DNA from: Halorubrum amylolyticum
Lineage (GTDB): Archaea > Halobacteriota > Halobacteria > Halobacteriales > Haloferacaceae
Direction of reading: 5' to 3'
Assembly (NCBI RefSeq): GCF_004114995.1
Contig: NZ_SDJP01000004.1
Coordinates: 1-64,000 of the forward strand
Length of the DNA: 64,000 nucleotides
Shown here: piece after piece, positions 8,107-17,560 of the stretch
How the letters are laid out: each line of letters starts with the position of its first letter
How positions within the stretch are numbered: position 1 is the first letter of the stretch
Position numbers and translations under genes: made by a program
The notes under the pieces: generated by a model
Databases searched by the model: none
What the model saw: only the letters and a program-made list of their open reading frames with translations
Told to the model about the DNA's origin: nothing

Positions 8107-9228
8107 ATGTCAGCAGATCAAGACGCGGCCGCACGGCGCATCATGGATCAGTTCGGCGAGGAGAGTCGCATCCCGTATCTCAATATCGAGGAAGGAGACG
8201 TCGGCATGCTCATCGCCTTCCCCATTATTGGGCTGTTTATCGCTGGCCTCACCGGGATCGAGTCGCTTGCCCTCCCGTTCGTCGCTGGCGGGCTTGGCTT
8301 TGGCGTTGCCGTCATCTACGTCTCACCAACCCACCTGAACGCTTGGACGTGGACCAAAGACGTCTATCGATACCTCAAACGGCCTCAGATCACGTTCAGT
8401 GCGCCCGCCGAAGCCGACACGAGTACCAACGAGTCAGAGCGCAACGAAGGCGGACTCGCGAACTACACGCCGTTCAAGCCGGACGAGCGGACACAGGACC
8501 TCACGAACATCAAGCGGGCGTGGCCGGGTGCTGGTGCCATCCAGCGTGAAGACGGCGCGATGGAGGCGTTCATCGAGATCGATCCGGCCAACATGGACTT
8601 CGCGATGTCCGACGACTGGGCGCAGCTGCAAGACGCCGGCGAAGAGTTCGCCAACAAAGAGCTGGACTCGAAGCTCAAACTCCACGCCACAACTCGTTCC
8701 TTCCCGGTCGAGCAGATCACCGAGACTATCGAGGATCGGCTCACGGACGAAGACGTCACGGAGAACCCGATCTTCCGGGAACTCCTCGAAGAATATCGGG
8801 AAACACGGCCGAAGGAGATGCGTGACCGGGGCATTCAGCAGGTCCGGTACTACATCGGCGTTGAAGTCAGCCCGATAGAAGTGTACGACCGCTTCCGCGA
8901 CGAGGGCACCCCCGCCGAGAAGCTGACCCAGTTCCCCGTCATCGGGTTCCTGTTCAACCCGTTCGTCACCCGCCGCGAGGACCTCACCGACGTCGAACGT
9001 CGTGCGCAGATGTTCGAGAAGCTCGACAGTCGCGTGAACGACGTTCGCTCCGAGTTTATCCAGCAGGCGTCGGGGTGGTCCGCACGTCGACTCAGCACGG
9101 TCGAGCTGTTCGTTCTGAATATGGACTTTTGGAACGGCCGCGAACATGACTACGACGAGGCGGAACGTGTCGTTCGCGACCAATCGATCATCGGCCACTC
9201 GCGCCGGGAGGACCCACACGATGCGTAA
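8107..9228 (+). CDS. VirB3/PrgI-like membrane protein fused to a VirB4 N-terminal-like domain
   Basis: 373 residues. Residues about 35-75 hold two close membrane helices (VGMLIAFPIIGLFIAGL and LALPFVAGGLGFGVAVIYVS), followed by LNAWTWTKDVYRYLKRP, a layout like PrgI/VirB3. The remaining ~280 residues are soluble and resemble the N-terminal, non-ATPase domain of VirB4/TrbE (AFIEIDPANMDFAMSDDWAQL; QVRYYIGVEVSPIEVYDRF). No Walker motif is present; the ATPase is the next gene, whose ATG overlaps this stop (ATGCGTAA). The split of VirB4 functions over two overlapping genes suggests they act as one complex. Confidence 0.65.
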   Translation: MSADQDAAARRIMDQFGEESRIPYLNIEEGDVGMLIAFPIIGLFIAGLTGIESLALPFVAGGLGFGVAVIYVSPTHLNAWTWTKDVYRYLKRPQITFSAPAEADTSTNESERNEGGLANYTPFKPDERTQDLTNIKRAWPGAGAIQREDGAMEAFIEIDPANMDFAMSDDWAQLQDAGEEFANKELDSKLKLHATTRSFPVEQITETIEDRLTDEDVTENPIFRELLEEYRETRPKEMRDRGIQQVRYYIGVEVSPIEVYDRFRDEGTPAEKLTQFPVIGFLFNPFVTRREDLTDVERRAQMFEKLDSRVNDVRSEFIQQASGWSARRLSTVELFVLNMDFWNGREHDYDEAERVVRDQSIIGHSRREDPHDA

Positions 9229-11428
9229 CGTGATCCTCCAGACTGGTGGTGGCGCGCTTGGCTCCGTCGCCGGGTGGCTCCAGAATCTGACACCAGCAGA
9301 GAGTGCAGTACTTGCCCTTGCAGTGGGTCTCGGCCTTGGCGTCGGCAGTAAGTACCTGTGGGACCGCTTCACTGCGGATGATGAACCAGACGTGGACTTT
9401 ACCGATGTCCTCGACGAGGAGACACTCGAAGAAGGCGAGGCCGAACGCAAGCTCCTCGACGACATCTCCGAGTCGCACAAGACCGTCACCGCTCCCGGAG
9501 CTGTCGAGTGGGAAACGCGAGCCGCACGGGTCGGCGAACAGTGGACGACGACACTCTACATCGCTAACTATGCCGACTATCCCAACGACGGGTATCTGAG
9601 CGACCTCTTCGAGATGACCGATGTCCAGTTCGATTTGACGGCCCACATCACGCCGAAAAATCAGGAGCGGGCCCGGAACGAACTGCAGGACATCGCTGAC
9701 GACCTCCAGGTCGATGCTGACCTCGAACAGAGTATCCGGAGCGCCTATCTCCAAGAGCGCGCCAACGAGGCCGCAGCGACGTACAAGGCCGTCGAGAACG
9801 GCGCGAACGTCTTCGACCAAGGGATGTTCATCACCGTGCGGGCCGACGAGAAAGACGAACTCAGAGATGCCGTCCAGACGGTCAAGAGCGCGCTCCGCGA
9901 CGACCCGGCGAACCTCACGCCGAAGACGGCTATCTGTCGGCAGGATCTCGCCCTCCAATCCGCCGCGCCCATTGGTGACAACGAATTCGGGCGGACATCG
10001 ATTGCGCTCGGCGGCGCCGTCGGCGCGTTGCTGTCCTCGCCGCACAACGCGACGATTCTCGAGGAGGGCGGCGTCGAGTTCGGGATTCACAAAGATAACC
10101 AGAGTCCCGTGGTCATCGACCCGTTCGCGCGGGACAACGGGTACGCGATGTTCACCGTGGGCGACACGGGGTCGGGGAAGTCGTTCAGTTCGAAGCAGAA
10201 CTTCATCCGCTCCATCGAGCAGAGTAAGGACCGTATCGGCATCATCCTCGAGCCGCTGAACAACTGGGCCGGTGTCTCGGAGGCGCTCGACGCCAAGCGG
10301 ATCACAGTCGGCGGGACGCTCGGGCTGAACCCCTTGGAGATTCGGGAGACGCCCGAACACGTCCAGCGGGCGATGGGCGAGGACGCGAGCCCGTTCAACG
10401 AGAAACTCGACGACGCGATGAGCTTCCTGACGAACTTCTTTGCCCTCCGGGGCATCTCACTGGGAGACCGGCGCACTACGCTCGAACTCGCCCTCAAACG
10501 TGCCTACCAGCGCAACGGCATCACCGACGACATCTCGACGCACAGCAATCCGAGTCCGACCATCCGTGATATGATGGACGTCTTCGAGGACATGGTCGAC
10601 GACCCTGAGGAGTTCGTCGTTCGATCCGACGAAGAGGCAGGGAAGATCAAAGAGGACGCGACGTGGCTCCTCGATCAGCTGCGCCCCTTCGAGGACGACG
10701 GTCGCCACGCCAACCTCGGCCAAGAATCGGATTTCGACATCCGGGACGAGAAGGTCATCTACCTCGATCTGGCCCAGCAGGAGGGCAGCGTCGACAGCAG
10801 CACGGCACTGACGATGCAGCTACTCATCTCGCTGGTGTACGAACGGGCGAAGGTCTCGGAGAAGGAGGTCGTGTTCTACATCGACGAGGCGCGCTACATC
10901 ATGCAGGACGCCGCGAGCCTGGCGTTCCTCGAGACGGTGTTCCGCCACCACCGCCATCACGACCTCTCGATTCGACTGGTCACGCAGACCGTCGACGAGT
11001 TCTTCGAGCACGCCGAGAGCGAGGCCATTCTGGACCAGTGTGCAGTCAAGCAGTTCCATCGGCTGGACGGAATGGACAAGGAGTGGGCCGACGAGTTCGG
11101 GCTGAACTACGCGCAGATGCGGTTCGTCCAGGACGCCGTCCCCGGCAACGAGGACGCCGGCTTCTCCGAGGCGCTCGTCGGCGTCGACGGCGAGTGGCGC
11201 GGCATCCAAGTCAAAGCGATGCCCAAAGAGAAGCAAGTCATCGACTTCGAGCCAACCGAGCAACGGCGATCCTCACTCCCCGGGACTGGTGAGAACGCCG
11301 TGAACGCGGACGTGCAGGCGTTCCAAGACGAGATTGAACGCCGAGGGACTGACAACGGACAACTCCAATCTGAGCGGGCGCCAACAGAGACTGATGGCGG
11401 TGAAACGGGAGGTGGAGACGATGCGTGA
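9221..11428 (+). CDS. VirB4-family conjugation ATPase
   Basis: 735 residues from ATG 9221, which overlaps the end of the preceding gene. The N terminus has a membrane helix (SAVLALAVGLGLGVGSKYLW). A VirB4-like middle domain follows, then a P-loop ATPase: Walker A GDTGSGKS near residues 312-319, Walker B VVFYIDEARY near 549-558, and a following sensor-like segment (LVTQTVDEFFEH). VirB4 proteins energise pilus assembly and DNA export at the inner membrane. The last bases overlap the start of the coupling ATPase (ATGCGTGA), the same junction style as its own start, which implies translational coupling. This is the strongest marker that the operon is a conjugation system. Confidence 0.88.
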   Translation: MRNVILQTGGGALGSVAGWLQNLTPAESAVLALAVGLGLGVGSKYLWDRFTADDEPDVDFTDVLDEETLEEGEAERKLLDDISESHKTVTAPGAVEWETRAARVGEQWTTTLYIANYADYPNDGYLSDLFEMTDVQFDLTAHITPKNQERARNELQDIADDLQVDADLEQSIRSAYLQERANEAAATYKAVENGANVFDQGMFITVRADEKDELRDAVQTVKSALRDDPANLTPKTAICRQDLALQSAAPIGDNEFGRTSIALGGAVGALLSSPHNATILEEGGVEFGIHKDNQSPVVIDPFARDNGYAMFTVGDTGSGKSFSSKQNFIRSIEQSKDRIGIILEPLNNWAGVSEALDAKRITVGGTLGLNPLEIRETPEHVQRAMGEDASPFNEKLDDAMSFLTNFFALRGISLGDRRTTLELALKRAYQRNGITDDISTHSNPSPTIRDMMDVFEDMVDDPEEFVVRSDEEAGKIKEDATWLLDQLRPFEDDGRHANLGQESDFDIRDEKVIYLDLAQQEGSVDSSTALTMQLLISLVYERAKVSEKEVVFYIDEARYIMQDAASLAFLETVFRHHRHHDLSIRLVTQTVDEFFEHAESEAILDQCAVKQFHRLDGMDKEWADEFGLNYAQMRFVQDAVPGNEDAGFSEALVGVDGEWRGIQVKAMPKEKQVIDFEPTEQRRSSLPGTGENAVNADVQAFQDEIERRGTDNGQLQSERAPTETDGGETGGGDDA

Positions 11429-14400
11429 GTATCTTCGCGTGACGCCAACCTCCGAACGCCTCAATCCGGAGCGTCTGCCGCAGGCACTGGAGAGCCTCCA
11501 CAAACTGACCTCAACGGACTCGACAGGGCTAGCTGACAAACTCAATCCGCTACATAGCGACACACCGCTACGCTTCGAATTTCTCGCGCTGAGCGAGGGG
11601 AAAGATGACCCCGTCGAATTCTACTACGGTGCCGACGACCATCTGGATACCCTGGAGAAACGGCTCCGGTCGATCTATCCAGAGACGTTCGACATCGAGC
11701 GTACCGAGGTCGACGTCGCATCCCGACTCGTGCAGCCTGTCGAATTCGACCGCGAGACATTCGTCGAGCACTATGAGTCAGGCGAGCTCACGTACGAGTT
11801 TGGCCCTGACGAGCACTACGAGCTCGAGACTGATGACGACAGTCAAGCGGAACTAACGGAAGCTGAATCAGCTGCGGATGGAGGGACGGTCACCGACCTG
11901 TCTGCCGACCACGTCATCGAAGCTGGGGATACTGCCCTCGAACTCGCTCCACCAGATGCGATTCTCGAGGATGAGCCACTCACGGCGCTAGCGAAACCAA
12001 CGATGACGTCAGAGGGAACGATACTCGCCCGGCCAGCGACCGATACCGTCTCCCCACTCGGCGTGCGGTGGCAGGGCTCGGCGACCCGAAAGCAGGACTG
12101 GATGACCTCACTCTCGCCATTCACTGCCGACGACGTCGACGATAGCCCCGACGCTGTCGACCAGCCTGGCGGTGCGCTCGCATCACTCGTCGATGACTTG
12201 ACGGAGGCGAGTGCGCCAATCGCGTTCCAGGTCGTCTTCCAGCAGCGAGATAGCTGGCAGGGCGATGCTGAACTTCGCAAGGAAGACATCATCGATGGCC
12301 GGGATACCTGGGCTCAGCGAGTTTTCGGGTCACTCTTCGAGTTTGACGACGAATCTGACCACCGAAGCCGGGAGGAGTTGAGTGGCCCACAAGCAAAACG
12401 CGTCGGGGCCATCGAGGCCAAAAACCCGAAGCGCTCGTTCACCGCGAATATTCGAGCACTCAGCGTTCCATCCAGTGACGGCGAGCGTGAAGCGCTCGAC
12501 AAGCACCTGCAGTCACTCGCGCCAGTTTTCGATCCACTCGACGGGCCGTATTACGAGGTGGAGGCCGAACGGATACGCGACAGCGGCTTCCGGGCAGCCA
12601 CGAAAGAACGGAACGCACGAGCGGCGCTGCAGCGGCTCTTGGATCGTGAGATCACGACCGGTCGTGGGACGACCCGACCAGAGTTCGTCCTGAGTGGTCG
12701 AGAACTCGCGCACTTCGTACTCGTCCCCTCCTCGGAGCAGCTTACTGTCGAGGGGGCACGTGGGACGCGTGCGGAACAGCAGAGTCGGAATCCGTTGCCC
12801 CGTCCGCACCAGGACCTTATGGGTGAGTTCCGAGACGGGATGGCAATCGGGTATGCCCTCGACGACACCGGCGAGGCCGAAGACGTGCCGACACACATTC
12901 CACCCGGACTGCTGCCCACACATTACGGCCGGTTCGGAACAACCGGCTCTGGGAAGTCGAAAGCCCTGATCAACGATATGCTGTCGCTGTACGACAACAC
13001 CGAGGGGCCGACGATCCTCATCATCCCGAAGAACGACGACATGGCCCAGAATTATATGCGGGCTCACGCGCGTCGGTTCGGAATGACCGACCTCGAAGAG
13101 AACGTCGTCCACTTCCCGATCCCGGACGTGCTCCCCGGGTTCTCGTTTTTCGATCTCGGACCGTCGATGGAGAGCGGACGGCGCCGCGAAGACGCCGTCC
13201 AACGGAAGGCCGACCACTACGAAGAGATTTTGAAGCTCGTGATGGGAACCGACCGCTACGAGCGGGCGACTGTGGCCCCGACTCTCATCAAGACACTCAT
13301 CAAGGCCCTGTTCGACGAGGAATACGGGCGTGAGAACGGGCTGTACCGAGCGTCGACGGACTACTTCGCCCACCGACAGCTCGAACACGTCGTCGACCAG
13401 CTCTGGGAGGCCGGGCCACCGAACGAAAACATCGGCGACGCCCCACGGTCGAGCGACGAGGAAGTCACGCGGACGATTCGACGGCAGCTCCAGTTAGATT
13501 CGAACACCTTCGCGAACGTGATGGGCGGTGTCGGAAACCGCCTTGCGTACATTTCACAGGATACGCACCTGCGGCAGATCTTCAACAATACCGAGAACCA
13601 GTTCGACTTTCGGGATGTCCTCGACGAGGATACGGTCATCCTCTTCGACCTCGGAGATCTCCGCGACGACGCTGCCCGGATTATGACCGGTGTGATCCTG
13701 ACCAATCTCGATGCAGCTCTCAAGGACCGCAAACAGGCCCTCTCCCAGCACTCGGACGACTACGTCGTGAACTTGCTCGTCGACGAGGCAGCATCGGTTG
13801 TGGTCTCCGACATCATGAACGATCTCCTCGAGAAAGGCCGGGGATTCCGGCTCTCTGTTGGCCTGTCGATGCAGTTCCCCGAACAGATGGAGGCCGAAGG
13901 CGGGCGGAAGATCTACCTGAACGCTCTGAACAACATCGGTAGTTCGCTCATCGGGAAAATCAACGTCGACCGGGAACTGGCACGTGCGATGGCCCACGAA
14001 GAGATGGACCCTGCGGATTTCGCCAATCGGATCCGTTCGTTGCCGCGCGGAGAGTGGATCGCCAGCTTGCCAAGCCCGACGTTCGGTGAAACGGGGCCGT
14101 ATCCGTTCAGTCTCGAACCACTCCCGATTCCACCGGGCCACCCCGAGAGCGAATCCCCGCTCACAGAGCGTGAAGAGGAGCAGTTCACTGAGACACTCTC
14201 CTCGATGCACGAGGACATCAATGACGAACACGGCGTGCCGGCCGCAACAGACGCCTCAACAACGAGAACACCGACCGACGGACACGGGGTGCTCGATATC
14301 GGGAGCGACGACCTGGACGTCGCGATTGCGAACGTGGTTCGGAGTCTGCAGCTTCGAGAGGGCTGCCGTGAGGAAAACGGCTGGGTGGCCGTCGAAGCAG

Positions 14401-15734
14401 TTGACGACGAACTCAGACGGCTCTTCGACGACGTCGACGCCGAGCCGCCATCGTATGATGCCCTCGCGGACATCCGAGAACGATCACGATACCTCGATAC
14501 GACCGTCGATATCGACGCCGACGAGCTCCGCATCCGGCTCACTGAAGCCGGAGAGGATGTCTCGACACCCGATACTGGTGGCGTGCAGGCCGCTGGTGGG
14601 AGTGCCCACGACGCAGCACTCCTTCAGATCGAAGAAGAGCTCACCGCACTCGGCTTCACTGTCTCGATCCTCGCACAGGATGGCAGCGAGAAACCTGACG
14701 CGAGGGCGAGCCACCCCGACGTTGCCGACCGATTCGCCATCGAAGTCGAAACGACGACACCCGAGAATCCCGCAAAGGTGCTCACGAATCTCCGGAAAGC
14801 CCAAGAAGCAGGGGATATCCCGCTGTTTGTCGTTCGCCCAGGAAACGACGAAACTGAGTGGGCCGAGCGTGTCGACGGCATTCTCACACCACCCGTCCGT
14901 ACCCTCCAGAATGGTGAGACACGGTTCTACACGACTGACTCGAATCTCACGTTCAACGGTGGAGCGACCGAAGAAGGTGGAGTGACGGCCGTGCGACCGG
15001 CGACCGACGACGAGAACGGGACCCAGAACATCTGGCAGCGTGATGGCGACGAGATCGTCCTTCGTGATGCCAGCGGGACGGAACACATCCGTCTCCCATC
15101 GCTTGGAAAACTCTCGAAAGATCGTGTTCCAGCCATCTACAGCTACGACCACGCTGCCGACGAGTACGTCGTTTATGAGCATGGTGAGCAACACATCTAC
15201 GAGACGAAATCGGCGTTCGAGGATGACTGGGTGCGTATCAAGAAGCCATTCGTCCCCGAAGCCGGACTCCCCGTACCAGACTACACACGTTCGACGTACG
15301 GCATCGTCATCCTTCACGATGAGGCGAAATCGGTCGTGTATGAAGACGGTGGGAAGCGGCCACTCTCGGCAATCACTGACGGGGCATTCCGTCCCGCATC
15401 GCCTGAATCAGCGGCCGCTGACGAACCACCCAGTCAGAACGACCAGGCCGATGAGAAAGTCGAGGAAGACCAATCGCCACCGTCGTTCGAAGCGTTTGTC
15501 GACGAATATCTCGTCGAAGACGCGGATGAAGCCGTGCCGAAAGACGATGTATTCGGTCTCTACAACGACTGGGCAGAGGCACACGTCATCGACGATCCGC
15601 TGAATAAGAGTTGGTTCACCCGGAAGCTCAACACCCACATCAAGGTGGACTCCACGAAGAAGCGAATCGACGGGGAACCCGTCCCGCATTACACTGGTGT
15701 CCGCATCCGGTCTGAAGAGGACTTTCAGCCATGA
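11421..15734 (+). CDS. VirD4/HerA-like coupling ATPase with nuclease-like and primase-associated C-terminal domains
   Basis: 1437 residues from ATG 11421, which overlaps the VirB4 stop. Residues ~1-480 are acidic and of unknown fold. The P-loop core has Walker A FGTTGSGKSKAL near 504-514 and Walker B NLLVDEAASVV near 781-791, followed by SVGLSMQFPEQME. It therefore resembles VirD4/FtsK/HerA DNA pumps or coupling proteins. Around residues 1060-1140, LLQIEEELTALGFTV...FAIEVETTT..K.LTNLRKA looks like a PD-(D/E)XK-type fold. The last ~80 residues (VPKDDVFGLYNDWAEAH...KKRIDGEPVPHYTG) resemble the winged-helix domain found at the end of D5/P4-type primase-helicases. This fusion would couple DNA pumping with strand processing; the C-terminal assignments are inferences. 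Confidence 0.75.
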   Translation: MREYLRVTPTSERLNPERLPQALESLHKLTSTDSTGLADKLNPLHSDTPLRFEFLALSEGKDDPVEFYYGADDHLDTLEKRLRSIYPETFDIERTEVDVASRLVQPVEFDRETFVEHYESGELTYEFGPDEHYELETDDDSQAELTEAESAADGGTVTDLSADHVIEAGDTALELAPPDAILEDEPLTALAKPTMTSEGTILARPATDTVSPLGVRWQGSATRKQDWMTSLSPFTADDVDDSPDAVDQPGGALASLVDDLTEASAPIAFQVVFQQRDSWQGDAELRKEDIIDGRDTWAQRVFGSLFEFDDESDHRSREELSGPQAKRVGAIEAKNPKRSFTANIRALSVPSSDGEREALDKHLQSLAPVFDPLDGPYYEVEAERIRDSGFRAATKERNARAALQRLLDREITTGRGTTRPEFVLSGRELAHFVLVPSSEQLTVEGARGTRAEQQSRNPLPRPHQDLMGEFRDGMAIGYALDDTGEAEDVPTHIPPGLLPTHYGRFGTTGSGKSKALINDMLSLYDNTEGPTILIIPKNDDMAQNYMRAHARRFGMTDLEENVVHFPIPDVLPGFSFFDLGPSMESGRRREDAVQRKADHYEEILKLVMGTDRYERATVAPTLIKTLIKALFDEEYGRENGLYRASTDYFAHRQLEHVVDQLWEAGPPNENIGDAPRSSDEEVTRTIRRQLQLDSNTFANVMGGVGNRLAYISQDTHLRQIFNNTENQFDFRDVLDEDTVILFDLGDLRDDAARIMTGVILTNLDAALKDRKQALSQHSDDYVVNLLVDEAASVVVSDIMNDLLEKGRGFRLSVGLSMQFPEQMEAEGGRKIYLNALNNIGSSLIGKINVDRELARAMAHEEMDPADFANRIRSLPRGEWIASLPSPTFGETGPYPFSLEPLPIPPGHPESESPLTEREEEQFTETLSSMHEDINDEHGVPAATDASTTRTPTDGHGVLDIGSDDLDVAIANVVRSLQLREGCREENGWVAVEAVDDELRRLFDDVDAEPPSYDALADIRERSRYLDTTVDIDADELRIRLTEAGEDVSTPDTGGVQAAGGSAHDAALLQIEEELTALGFTVSILAQDGSEKPDARASHPDVADRFAIEVETTTPENPAKVLTNLRKAQEAGDIPLFVVRPGNDETEWAERVDGILTPPVRTLQNGETRFYTTDSNLTFNGGATEEGGVTAVRPATDDENGTQNIWQRDGDEIVLRDASGTEHIRLPSLGKLSKDRVPAIYSYDHAADEYVVYEHGEQHIYETKSAFEDDWVRIKKPFVPEAGLPVPDYTRSTYGIVILHDEAKSVVYEDGGKRPLSAITDGAFRPASPESAAADEPPSQNDQADEKVEEDQSPPSFEAFVDEYLVEDADEAVPKDDVFGLYNDWAEAHVIDDPLNKSWFTRKLNTHIKVDSTKKRIDGEPVPHYTGVRIRSEEDFQP

Positions 15735-16085
15735 AATGGACGTACACGGTCCAATTCCCGATATCATCGGGACTTCTTGAGACCTGTTCCACCCAAGCTG
15801 AATCATGACCTCATCCAATCAAACTCGAAGGTCGGAAATCACCCGACAGCGGTATGTTCCACCCAAATTCCCAATGGGTGGAACACCAACGAACCGAGCG
15901 AAATGGGTGGAACACGCTCACGTCCAGCGATTTTTAACCTGCTATAGCGGGTGTTCCACCCAACAACCAACTAAGATAGAACGGGGGGTCCCCGTTGGGA
16001 CCAAGGGATTGGATCGCGACGTACAGCAGAGAGCGTTCTGTGCTGGCTCAGAGCCAGTGAGAGCCATGCGAGGTGCTACGTGAGG
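15735..16085. other. Repeat-rich intergenic region, candidate operator cluster or oriT
   Basis: About 350 nt without a gene. It carries five copies of TGTTCCACCCA(A): forward at 15785, 15855 and 15952, reversed at 15875-15885 and 15904-15914. The 15855 and 15875 copies form a tight inverted pair. ATTTTTAACC (about 15929-15938) is TATA-like. GGGGGGTCCCC (about 15979-15989) is a small palindrome. The position between the coupling ATPase and a primase-like gene fits an origin of transfer or a replication/regulatory locus. Confidence 0.6.
15785..15962. repeat. Five TGTTCCACCCA repeats
   Basis: Copies at 15785-15796 (+), 15855-15866 (+), 15875-15885 (-), 15904-15914 (-) and 15952-15962 (+). All share the 11-mer TGTTCCACCCA or its complement exactly. 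No other copy was noticed in the window. Confidence 0.9.
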
Positions 16086-17351
16086 ATGAGTGACCCTATC
16101 GTCAACGAGCCGGAGGCGATTCCGGAGACGTTACGCGAACGCGACCAGTGGGTGTGCTGGCGCGAGGAGGAGCGAGACGGCAAACCGACGAAGATTCCGG
16201 TGACGCCAGGGGCTGGGGGGTTCGCGTCAGCAACAGAGTCGGAGACCTGGGCGAGTTTCGAGGCAGCACTCGACTACAGCGAGACAGAGCACGCCGATGG
16301 TATTGGGTTCGTGTTTACTGACGACGATCCCATCGTCGGCGTCGATCTGGACGACTGCCGCGACCCGGAAACCGGCGACGTCGACGACGCAGCGCTGGAC
16401 ATCATTGAGCGACTCGACTCCTACACCGAGGTGTCACCGTCCGGTACCGGCTATCACGTCCTGATCACTGGCGCACTCCCCGAGGGGCGGAACCGGCGCG
16501 GGAGCGTCGAATTGTACGACACAGCACGCTTTTTCACCGTCACTGGCGACCACGTCGAGTGGACACCAACGCGCGTTGCACGCCGGCAGGACGCGCTCAC
16601 AGCGATTCACCGCGAGTACGTCCAGGACACAGAGCGTGACACAGCCTCCGAGTCCGAACAGCGTGATGGCACTGACGCCCGGTCACCGACGACCGACGCA
16701 GCTGACGTCGACGTCGACCTCGAAGACGAGGACCTCCTCGAAAAAGCGCGAAACGCATCGAACGGCGAGAAGTTCGAGCGGCTCTGGAACGGGAATACGG
16801 TCGGCTACGACAGTCAGTCCGAGGCCGACATGGCTCTGTGCTGTTTGCTTGCATTCTGGACCGGCGGCGACCAGACGCAGATGGATCACCTGTTCCGCCA
16901 GTCGGGACTCCACCGCGAGAAATGGGACGAGGTTCACTACGCTGACGGGTCGACCTACGGCGAGAAGACCATCGAGCGAGCGATTGCGACCACATCGGAG
17001 TTCTACAACCCGGACGCCGGCGACGACGCCGCAGATCCCCACGGCACACCTGACGAGGTCACAGCTGGCGGGACACCTGACGAGGCAGACCGGAGTCGTG
17101 CATACCTGACGGAGAAAAACCGACTGTTGAGCGAGCGCGTCGACGAGATCGAAGCAACACTCGAACAGAAGACGGAGCGGATCGAGACTCTCGAAGCAGA
17201 GGTCGAGCGGCTCACCGGCGAACTCGCAACCCGTGACCGGGAGACTGCGCAGTCTCACGAGGAAGACTCCGGTACTGCGAGAGAGACCGATGACGATTCA
17301 GAATCACCCTCTATGTTGAGTCGATTCTTCGGTGGCCAGTCCGAGTATTAG
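16086..17351 (+). CDS. Primase/polymerase-like replication protein (NrS-1 polymerase-like)
   Basis: 421 residues. The first ~170 resemble archaeo-eukaryotic Prim-Pol domains of phage and plasmid primases: DQWVCWREEERDGKPTKIPVTP, the acidic motif VGVDLDDC (residues ~83-90), SPSGTGYHVLI (~117) and RFFTVTG (~147). Residues ~245-300 (EADMALCCLLAFWTGGDQTQMDHLFRQSGLHREKWDE...YGEKTIERAI) match the helix-bundle domain found in NrS-1-type polymerases. The end is a coiled-coil (~338-385) and a disordered tail, with no helicase domain. It probably primes or initiates replication of the element, or of transferred ssDNA. ATG 16086 is preferred over GTG 16080. It follows the repeat-rich gap after the conjugation operon. 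Confidence 0.75.
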   Translation: MSDPIVNEPEAIPETLRERDQWVCWREEERDGKPTKIPVTPGAGGFASATESETWASFEAALDYSETEHADGIGFVFTDDDPIVGVDLDDCRDPETGDVDDAALDIIERLDSYTEVSPSGTGYHVLITGALPEGRNRRGSVELYDTARFFTVTGDHVEWTPTRVARRQDALTAIHREYVQDTERDTASESEQRDGTDARSPTTDAADVDVDLEDEDLLEKARNASNGEKFERLWNGNTVGYDSQSEADMALCCLLAFWTGGDQTQMDHLFRQSGLHREKWDEVHYADGSTYGEKTIERAIATTSEFYNPDAGDDAADPHGTPDEVTAGGTPDEADRSRAYLTEKNRLLSERVDEIEATLEQKTERIETLEAEVERLTGELATRDRETAQSHEEDSGTARETDDDSESPSMLSRFFGGQSEY

Positions 17352-17415
17352 CGCCGCGTCACCTTCATCCGAGAAGTCCTCCCTCGAGCCTTCTGATTCT
17401 GCGAGCCGAGACGGT

Positions 17416-17456
17416 TTAACCAACAGACTCGCTATATCACGCTATTTGTTGGTTAA
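17416..17456. repeat. 41-bp inverted repeat, copy 2
   Basis: TTAACCAACA 17416-17425 and TGTTGGTTAA 17447-17456, with a 21-nt spacer. It lies 105 bp before the DUF7342 gene and after the primase-like gene. Confidence 0.9.
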
Positions 17457-17560
17457 CTACGCTCAATCCCGCCACAAACCGGGGACTACCGCAGGATCCG
17501 GTAGTTCAGGAAACTATTCCTCGAAGTAAGAAATATATCCTTCGCGCTGCAATCCTGAAT

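Noticed and set aside
12513..13388. Minus-strand open frame of 291 codons inside the coupling ATPase gene
   Set aside because: It lies antisense to Walker-motif coding sequence and has no recognisable domain; a GC-rich antisense shadow.
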